7,380 nt of DNA from Bacteroidales bacterium. GTDB taxonomy: Bacteria; Bacteroidota; Bacteroidia; Bacteroidales; UBA7960. A program made the translations under genes and the position numbers. Below the pieces are notes generated by a model. The model did no database searches. It was not told the DNA's origin and saw nothing but the letters and a program-made list of their open reading frames with translations. The stretch's first letter is position 1, and each line of letters begins with the position of its first letter. Positions 1-5,576 of this stretch are shown here, one piece after another. The DNA is taken from assembly GCA_003554665.1 (NCBI GenBank), contig PWGY01000142.1:1-7380 (forward strand). The letters run 5' to 3'.

Positions 1-278
1 GCAGCGTGCAAATCCATGAGTTCCTGACGGACGTGCATTGGGTTGCGCCATTGATCTGACACGATATAAGTGGAAAGGTTTTCGGTTGATTCCAACATTT
101 CCCTGTAGGCGAGAACGGCCTCACCTACCTCTTCATAGGTGTCGTGGTCAATAAAAATGGCAAAGGCTGCATGGTGGCTTTGGGCGGGTTCAGTTATTTG
201 TGACTGAGCCTGCGTCTGGCTTGCCGATATGAAAATGGCAAGAGCGCTGAAGAGGATTGCGTTGATAAGGATTTGCAT
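1..278 (-). CDS. Second gingipain-like (C25-type) protein, N-terminal fragment cut by the window edge
   Basis: Reading the minus strand from the ATG at 278-276 gives 92 full codons with no stop before the window edge; the gene continues outside. Residues 1-25 form a hydrophobic signal peptide ending near SQTQAQ. It has no lipobox cysteine, so it looks like a signal-peptidase-I export signal. From about residue 38 the protein matches the start of the mature part of the gene just upstream: FAIFIDHDTYEE here against FAIVIDSATYEH there, then EAV.AYR, and further on W..P and R..L.DL. By eye about 24 of 54 aligned positions are identical with one gap. It is therefore a tandem paralogue of the C25-like/HEAT protein at 321-2519. 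The catalytic region lies beyond the edge, so activity cannot be judged. It follows its neighbour after 42 bases in the same direction. The leader is A-rich with an eight-A run and no Shine-Dalgarno sequence, as is usual in Bacteroidota. The start is chosen because it gives a complete signal peptide. Confidence 0.85.
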   Translation of the reverse strand, partial: MQILINAILFSALAIFISASQTQAQSQITEPAQSHHAAFAIFIDHDTYEEVGEAVLAYREMLESTENLSTYIVSDQWRNPMHVRQELMDLHA

Positions 279-320
279 AATGTCGGGATTGAGATTAAAC
301 TTTTTTTTGAAAAGAACTCC

Positions 321-2519
321 TTATGAACTGTAAGCTTTTATCCGGTTGAGGGTTTTCATCGCCTCTTTCCGGATTTTCTCATCCTCCAGCTCATTGTCCT
401 TGATCCGGCGGCACATTTCCATGATCAGATCCTTGTTGTACGAATGGGTAAACCATCCCAGGGCCTCGATCATTTTGAGCCGCAGTTCTTTTTCCTCGCG
501 GGAATTCAGGGCAATATCGACGTATGCCGGCACATTGAAGTGATAGTTGTAGTTTCTGAGTGTCCGTACTTCAAACAATCTTGTCCTGGTTTCTTTATTT
601 GTATCCCTGATAACATCCGGGTCGCTGAGGATCCGGCCGTCAGCCATCCTGAATATCCGCTCCCGCAGGTCTTCTTTGTGCAACAGGTAAGATTCTTCGT
701 ACTGCTGTTCGATCTCTTTACGCAACACTTCTTTGTTCATAAAAGAAGTTGCATTGCGCGCATTGAACAATACCCTTCTGGATGCGGCATCATCAAACTG
801 CACGCTTACCAGGGCATGAACAAGTTCGTCTCTTCCGGTTTCCCCGATCATTTTAACACTGTGGCGGCGGATCAGTTCGTAAGGGTCGCTGACTGCCATC
901 TCCAAAACCTGATGTAACTGTTCGTTGTCATAATTATAAAGGAGATTCAGACATTGCATCCTGACGCTCTTATGAGGCGAGGTTTTGTAGGTTTCAAGCA
1001 GGAGGTCGGAAATACCAGTGTATCCATTGTTGTGCAGCATAATCAGTGCCAGTGACTGAATATCCGGATCTTCGTGATTCAGGGCATCTTTCCAGGTAGC
1101 TGTATGGTTTTTGCGCAGGGTTATTTTGCTATCCCAGTTAGTAGTACCCTGGTTGTGGAAGTAATGTGTCGGATCACCAATGATATGGTTTTCCAGCTCG
1201 TTCTGGTGCCTGACCCAGTTCCCGATGCGTACGCCTTTGTCTAGAAGTCCGATCAGCTGAATGGGCCAGTTGTCCTGTATCACGTTTACGGAGTTTCCGA
1301 TGCCGGCAATTGTTTTGCCATCACCAAATACATAGCTGCCCGCAATGTATTCATCCTGGTGAAAGGCACCGTTGAAGCATGCATCGAATTTCATAATGCG
1401 TGCATTCGGGGTAATGCTTTCCACATCGGAAATATAGACATCAAGACTGGCGCTGAAAATGCTGTCTTGTTTGGTTGTTTCAGGGTCAAGTGCCCCGTCA
1501 AACCATGCTCGCGGCACACCGTGTCTTTCCATGAAACTCCGGATGGTGGCCTCTGGGTCGTTACCTCTTCGTTGGGCATCCCGCAGCCGGTTGCGCAAAA
1601 AGCGCTGTACATTTTGGATGGAAGGACCGATGCTGCTCACGTCGGGCCACCCGTCGAGGTGCTGAACAGTGGGCGAACCATGGTTTGACATGATGATCAA
1701 ATCCAGGTCTGTGCGTTGGATCTCGCTGAGCAATTGGTTCTTGCTGAAATCCTGCATGTGCGTAAAGAGGTAGGTATAGGAGTTGCCGGGATTGCTGAGG
1801 TGTGGGAGCTGTTCCCGGTAGGCCATTCGTTCTCCCGCCCAGGCAACCATGCATTCTGAATTGTAACCGTGACCTGCATAAGTGGTTACATGTTCCAGGG
1901 CATTTTGCTCCTGTCTTTCCGCCACAACCTTGTCCAGATAATTGCTGATCTGCTCATAGGGGTCCTGTCCGTTTTTCGGAGGCCTGATCCTTCCTGTGTA
2001 GATGTCAATGGAAACCCTCTGTTTGGAGTTCGGATCCAGCGAATAGTAGTGATACAATGACTGCTCCTCATCTTGCTCCAGAAAGTTGAACTTCAGATCA
2101 AAATCATCATAAAATCGATCTGAAGGCACTGAAGACCGCTCATAGGGGAAACGTTCCTGGTCCATTTTAAATGCGGAGGTCAGATGCTGGGCATCACGGA
2201 TCATTGGAATGGGGATTTCGCCGATGAATACGGCACCTTCCAGCGGAAGATTGCCATTTGTGTAGAGATCGTACAACTTTTTACGGATCTCATCCGGACT
2301 GTTCCAGTCTTCTTCCAGCAGGTGGGTGTGTAAACCTTCTTTTTCCAGCAGGTTACGGTATGCGTCCACAGCTTCCCTGGTGTGTTCATAGGTGGCCGAG
2401 TCAATGACAATGGCAAAAGAAGTTTGGCCATTTATGGTGTCGCAGGAATTCATCCCCAGTATTGTAAATGCCAGCAACATTCCTGCGGCAATCGGGGTGA
2501 ACCATTTGTATCGCTTCAT
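321..2519 (-). CDS. Predicted lipoprotein with gingipain-like C25 cysteine-protease domain and C-terminal HEAT-type repeats
   Basis: A 732-residue exported protein. Residues 1-26 are a signal peptide ending in GMNSC, so Cys26 is the likely lipid anchor; the lipobox is loose. Residues about 34-110 form an alpha/beta region (FAIVID, then FIGEIPIPMI at 98-107) like the N-terminal subdomain of gingipains. Clan CD hallmarks follow: SNHGSPT with His280-Gly281, and FDACFNGAF with Cys381. The second resembles the ACVNGDF motif around the RgpB nucleophile. IGDPTHYF at 447-454 matches the GDPS/T motif near the end of C25 domains. Family knowledge makes His280/Cys381 a candidate catalytic dyad. Their 101-residue separation is much longer than in RgpB, so there is an insert at roughly 300-370. 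Residues about 474-600 and 648-732 are amphipathic helix pairs of HEAT type, for example SDPYELIRRHSVKMIGETG, suggesting a protein-binding scaffold. It lies 95 bases after the barrel gene and 42 before its paralogue. Protease activity and substrate are inference. An inactive, binding-only role remains possible. Confidence 0.85.
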   Translation of the reverse strand: MKRYKWFTPIAAGMLLAFTILGMNSCDTINGQTSFAIVIDSATYEHTREAVDAYRNLLEKEGLHTHLLEEDWNSPDEIRKKLYDLYTNGNLPLEGAVFIGEIPIPMIRDAQHLTSAFKMDQERFPYERSSVPSDRFYDDFDLKFNFLEQDEEQSLYHYYSLDPNSKQRVSIDIYTGRIRPPKNGQDPYEQISNYLDKVVAERQEQNALEHVTTYAGHGYNSECMVAWAGERMAYREQLPHLSNPGNSYTYLFTHMQDFSKNQLLSEIQRTDLDLIIMSNHGSPTVQHLDGWPDVSSIGPSIQNVQRFLRNRLRDAQRRGNDPEATIRSFMERHGVPRAWFDGALDPETTKQDSIFSASLDVYISDVESITPNARIMKFDACFNGAFHQDEYIAGSYVFGDGKTIAGIGNSVNVIQDNWPIQLIGLLDKGVRIGNWVRHQNELENHIIGDPTHYFHNQGTTNWDSKITLRKNHTATWKDALNHEDPDIQSLALIMLHNNGYTGISDLLLETYKTSPHKSVRMQCLNLLYNYDNEQLHQVLEMAVSDPYELIRRHSVKMIGETGRDELVHALVSVQFDDAASRRVLFNARNATSFMNKEVLRKEIEQQYEESYLLHKEDLRERIFRMADGRILSDPDVIRDTNKETRTRLFEVRTLRNYNYHFNVPAYVDIALNSREEKELRLKMIEALGWFTHSYNKDLIMEMCRRIKDNELEDEKIRKEAMKTLNRIKAYSS

Positions 2520-2534
2520 TCTTGAAAGTTTTTT

Positions 2535-2556
2535 GTTTGTTTAATCTGTTTGTTAA
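2535..2556 (-). repeat. Short direct repeat in the A-rich leader of the C25-like gene
   Basis: On the minus strand the sequence TTAACAAAC is followed, three bases later, by TTAAACAAAC, ending 15 bases before the ATG at 2519. The two copies differ by one inserted A. The leader that follows is also A-rich (CAAAAAAC). It may be a simple low-complexity leader that helps ribosome binding in a Bacteroidota gene lacking a Shine-Dalgarno sequence, or a small operator; the sequence cannot separate these. Confidence 0.4.
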
Positions 2557-2614
2557 CTCCATTCCCTGGATCATTATGCTCGGGCAACTGACAGAGAAGT
2601 CAAAAAAATGAATA

Positions 2615-4213
2615 TTAATAAATCATCCCCAATGATAATTTCAGGAAATTTCTGCTCTTGTCCTCAAACATTGGGGAGATGTCTGAATGTGTCAGGTCGT
2701 ATCGTTTAGCCTTTATGCTGATATAAAAGGGGCTGTCCACCGTATCTCCGATGTTGAAACTATATGTGGCGTTTACGCCGATGATTGCATAATCAGTGGT
2801 GAGGTAGAAATAATCCGGGATTGTGACATTTTCGCTGATGTCTGAACGGTCTCCTTCCAGTAAATCCCGGTGGATTGACAGCTCATTGTCTATCAGTATT
2901 CTGTATCCTGCCTTCACCCCCAGGTGAAGATTGTTGTCTGAAACTGTCAGGTTCTTTGCCCCGTTCAGGAGCACTTGAAGGTCAGTGAATTCTTTGGTTG
3001 AAAGGGGGAGCAGGTAACGCACGTCGTTGTTTGAGGCTTCGGCTTTGACTCCTGCCATCCAGCTATAGTCGTTGTTCGGGGTTGTGCGGTAATACCGGTA
3101 ATCGATCCCTGCATGGATATGGTCTGCTCTGTATCGTGTTGAGGTGGCAAAGGTGACCCACTGTTCAAGGCTGTTGTCGTATGACTGGCTGTGTTCGATG
3201 CCTGTATACTCCGTCATGCTGAAACTGCCCCTGATCAGCTGGAGAGAGTTTGTTCCCATGAGCTTGACACTTACGCCGGCGTCAATGGTCATTTCATCCA
3301 GTTCCCCGCCATGCTGAACAACTGAGGTTCCGTCACTGACCTCCTCGTTGTATAAACGAATGTCTGCATCCGCTATGATACTCCCCCTGTTAAACGTATA
3401 GGCATAGTTAATGCCGCCGCCGAATCCTGTTCCGTTATAAGCCCTGGAGTGACCAGTCATGAAACCCCTCCGGAATTCACCAACACCCCGCATTTTGTAC
3501 CACCGATGCTGGAAATCGTGGTTTACCAATGTGTAACTGATCTCCTCATTCCGATTGCTGATGTAGCCTGTGATGCCGAAATCAGAGTTGTTGCCCACCG
3601 GGAAAAGCAGCCCTGGCCTGGCCCATAGGTTATTGGTGTTGTTCTTTGGCCTCGGGTCGTTTTGCCTGGCTCCGGTGTGCAATTCATAATGGGCTTCAAG
3701 CCCTGCATACATCAGCCCGAACAACCTGCCGCTGGTAGCTGTGAAATTCAGGTTGTAGTATTGTTTTGACCAGTCGCCTCCTTCTATATCCGAAAAAATA
3801 TAAGGTGTCCCCCGGAAAGGATCTACGACTGCTCCCCAGTTCCTGTCTTTCTCTTCATAGCTGTTGAAGGTGAAAGCTCCCCTGAATGTCATTTCTCCCA
3901 ATGACTGATACCTTTCGGTGGTAAAACCGAATCGGTTGGTTTGTGAGGCATCCTGTGGACGGTAAAAGTCGCCCTCATCTACATTGAAAATAAAATAGCT
4001 GTTCCCCAGGTCATGCATATTGGTGTGCGCCATGCCTGCCGGGTTGGATGAGCCTTCCCAGTTGTTGTATTGCTTTATAAACTCCAGCCAGTGCGGCGCC
4101 TTGGGTGGCATCGTCAATCCTGAATCCTGACCCTTTAGTGCATTCGGCAGCAGGCAGAGTGCCATGCAAAGTAAAGCAAGGGATTGTTTCAAAAAGGTGT
4201 TTCTTACGGCCAT
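2615..4213 (-). CDS. DUF6850-like outer-membrane beta-barrel protein
   Basis: A 532-residue protein with an export signal at residues 1-29 (basic start, hydrophobic core LALLCMALCLLP, likely cut near ALKG-QD). The mature part alternates polar and hydrophobic residues in short strands rich in Tyr, Phe, Asn and Gly, separated by charged loops, and ends in LKLSLGMIY with a terminal tyrosine. These are the marks of an outer-membrane beta-barrel assembled by BAM. The N-terminal part has HWLEFIKQYNNW at 41-52, NPAGM at 57-61, and the DRNWGAVVDPFRGTPYIFSD block at 123-142. This pattern fits what I recall of the DUF6850 outer-membrane family; the family name is recall, not a search result. It lacks a TonB box or plug domain, so it is not a second TonB receptor. 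It follows the DUF4876-type gene after a 123-base structured gap, in the same direction. Its function is unknown; a partner or secretion/assembly pore for the surface proteins encoded beside it is inference. Confidence 0.85.
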   Translation of the reverse strand: MAVRNTFLKQSLALLCMALCLLPNALKGQDSGLTMPPKAPHWLEFIKQYNNWEGSSNPAGMAHTNMHDLGNSYFIFNVDEGDFYRPQDASQTNRFGFTTERYQSLGEMTFRGAFTFNSYEEKDRNWGAVVDPFRGTPYIFSDIEGGDWSKQYYNLNFTATSGRLFGLMYAGLEAHYELHTGARQNDPRPKNNTNNLWARPGLLFPVGNNSDFGITGYISNRNEEISYTLVNHDFQHRWYKMRGVGEFRRGFMTGHSRAYNGTGFGGGINYAYTFNRGSIIADADIRLYNEEVSDGTSVVQHGGELDEMTIDAGVSVKLMGTNSLQLIRGSFSMTEYTGIEHSQSYDNSLEQWVTFATSTRYRADHIHAGIDYRYYRTTPNNDYSWMAGVKAEASNNDVRYLLPLSTKEFTDLQVLLNGAKNLTVSDNNLHLGVKAGYRILIDNELSIHRDLLEGDRSDISENVTIPDYFYLTTDYAIIGVNATYSFNIGDTVDSPFYISIKAKRYDLTHSDISPMFEDKSRNFLKLSLGMIY

Positions 4214-4236
4214 TGTAATTGATTATTTATTGAGTA

Positions 4237-4301
4237 CCACGGGCTCTTCCTGAAGTTTGCCGTGGGGCAGAGGCACATTGTTTTGTGCCTCTGCCTTCAG
4301 G
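4237..4301 (-). promoter_or_regulatory. Nested inverted repeats between DUF4876-type and DUF6850-like genes; possible RNA pseudoknot
   Basis: A perfect 12-base inverted repeat, GGCAGAGGCACA (4266-4277 on the plus strand) with its complement at 4284-4295, encloses a 6-base loop. Two further complementary pairs surround it: CCTGAA/TTCAGG (4249-4254 with 4296-4301) and CCACGG/CCGTGG (4237-4242 with 4260-4265). In the minus-strand RNA the order is CCTGAA, 12-bp hairpin, CCACGG, TTCAGG, CCGTGG, so the two outer pairings cross as in an H-type pseudoknot with an extra hairpin in one loop, or they are alternative folds. No U-run follows on the minus strand, so it is not a standard intrinsic terminator. 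It lies 23 bases before the ATG of the barrel gene, a position suited to control of translation, transcript processing or differential stability. The repeats are seen; the fold and role are inferred. Confidence 0.6.
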
Positions 4302-4304
4302 CAT

Positions 4305-4319
4305 CCGCTGCAATAGCGG
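4305..4319 (-). other. Small hairpin next to the larger structured element
   Basis: CCGCT and AGCGG are complementary across a 5-base loop. It lies three bases upstream (in transcript order) of the pairings at 4237-4301 and 17 bases after the stop of the DUF4876-type gene. Alone it would be trivial; next to the larger element it makes almost the whole gap base-paired. It has no U-run. Confidence 0.35.
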
Positions 4320-4336
4320 TTACATGAAAAAGTATG

Positions 4337-5524
4337 TCAGTCAAAAGATCTTGGTGTGGGTGTTTCCAGCACCTCAAAATCTTCTGTGGTATTGTTCGTA
4401 TTCTGCAAAACATGTCTGCCGTCGATGATATTTGCGGTCTTCCTGCGGATACTTTCACCCACATAGGTACCGCTGCACCAGATCATGCCACTGTCTACAC
4501 TGGCGGGTAGTCGTTTGTATGGAAGGCTTTCTTCATCTCTTCCTGCTTCAACCCCGTCAATAATGTATTCAACTGGCAATTGTACATATTCAAAATCTGA
4601 AGCTGATCCGGGTTGCGGCATTCTTTCCAGTGCATCAAAATCATCGACCCGGAAAATTACTGGTGCTGGTCCGAACACTGAAGCAAGGAAATAGAACATG
4701 GATCCATGATGGAGCATCTCCATATTGGGTACGCCGGCATTGTTTACATCACGGGTATCTTCCCGGTCAACAAAAGTCTCAAAGTCTGCAATGGACCCTG
4801 CGTATGGGGTATCAGGGTTTCCGTTGGGGTCTTCCCTGTGGTTGGTGCCATTCTGGGAGATGATGATGCTTTCGCCGGGTTCGATGGGATGATCTTCACC
4901 ACCACCAGGTACACGCCATACGCTGCTCAGATACACATGGTCCGGGTCGTCGCTCCAGCCCTCTATGCTTTGCGTAGCTCCGGCCGGATGGGTTGTTGCT
5001 AGTATCAGGCCGTCTGCATAGACGGTTTCCGTCGAGTTGTTATAGATTTCATAGAACTGATCGAGAAAGTATACACCACCTGCAGGCGTTCTTGATCCTG
5101 TGTAATAGATCTCTTTGAAAACCAGGTCGCCGGCTTTGCCGCCCGCAAGTTCAATGGTTTCTTCCAGCGGATCGCCGCCGGATACCATGATGTTGGTTTT
5201 GCCGCCGGCCAGTATGATCTCCTGTGCAATTCCGGTCTGCGCTTCAGCCTCCTCAGGAGAAAGGGTAAGGTTTGCCGACAGGCTGTAAGTGCCTGGGGCC
5301 AGCTCTGTAAATACCACTGAACCGTTATTGTCGGTGGCCAGGGTGGTGGCACTTTGGGTCTCCATATCTGTCAGCTCCACACTCGCACCTGCAGCGTGCG
5401 TGTCTGCGTACAACTCCGGATATTCAACAAATACCCTGAGGTCTGTGGTTTCTACTGTGTCGTCTTCACATCCCCAGAAGCCGATGATGGCTGCGAGAAT
5501 GACAAATAATCCTGTTTTTTTCAT
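4337..5524 (-). CDS. DUF4876-type surface lipoprotein with Ig-like and lamin-tail-like regions
   Basis: A 395-residue lipoprotein. The signal peptide ends in FWGC with Cys19 as lipid anchor, followed directly by EDD; acidic residues right after the cysteine resemble the known Bacteroidota lipoprotein surface-export signal, so the protein is probably on the cell surface. Residues about 28-113 look like a transthyretin/carboxypeptidase-regulatory Ig fold (GASVELTD, NNGSVVFTELAPGTYSLSA). Residues about 133-395 have the order of motifs seen in lamin-tail (LTD) domains: LVFKEIYYTGS, DQFYEIYNNSTE, then EPGESIIIS, and near the end ESIRRK and LQNTNNTTEDFE. This matches my recall of DUF4876 proteins. 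No catalytic site is evident. The start is fixed by the lipoprotein signal and an A-rich leader, without a Shine-Dalgarno. It begins 52 bases after the TonB receptor stop, so it is probably co-transcribed and may act as a ligand-binding partner of that receptor; this role is inference. Confidence 0.85.
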   Translation of the reverse strand: MKKTGLFVILAAIIGFWGCEDDTVETTDLRVFVEYPELYADTHAAGASVELTDMETQSATTLATDNNGSVVFTELAPGTYSLSANLTLSPEEAEAQTGIAQEIILAGGKTNIMVSGGDPLEETIELAGGKAGDLVFKEIYYTGSRTPAGGVYFLDQFYEIYNNSTETVYADGLILATTHPAGATQSIEGWSDDPDHVYLSSVWRVPGGGEDHPIEPGESIIISQNGTNHREDPNGNPDTPYAGSIADFETFVDREDTRDVNNAGVPNMEMLHHGSMFYFLASVFGPAPVIFRVDDFDALERMPQPGSASDFEYVQLPVEYIIDGVEAGRDEESLPYKRLPASVDSGMIWCSGTYVGESIRRKTANIIDGRHVLQNTNNTTEDFEVLETPTPRSFD

Positions 5525-5576
5525 GTTTTTGTGTTTTTTGTTAGTGTGGTTTGTGATAATTATACTGAACCGGGGG

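Noticed and set aside
1836..1889. His217 and Cys223 in YAGHGYNSEC as the catalytic pair of the C25-like protein
   Set aside because: The GHG is gingipain-like, but the two residues are too close in sequence for a clan CD dyad, and the SNHGSPT then DACFNGAF order fits the family better. His217 is kept as a less likely alternative to His280.
971..2060. Overlapping open frames on both strands inside the C25-like gene, for example plus-strand 1359-1688
   Set aside because: They are antisense or shifted shadows of a well-supported gene; their translations show no domain, signal or family pattern.
2575..2614. TTTG followed about 20 bases later by a TA-containing sequence as a promoter for the C25-like gene
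   Set aside because: The upstream TTTG is present, but the downstream element matches TAnnTTTG only at its first two bases.
4266..4295. 12-bp hairpin as an intrinsic terminator
   Set aside because: Neither strand has a T-run after the stem; on the minus strand the next bases are CCACGGCAAAC.
5525..5576. TATAAT-like sequence between the receptor and the DUF4876-type gene as a promoter
   Set aside because: Bacteroidota promoters normally use a TAnnTTTG -7 element with an upstream TTTG; no such pair is present, and the gap is short enough for co-transcription.
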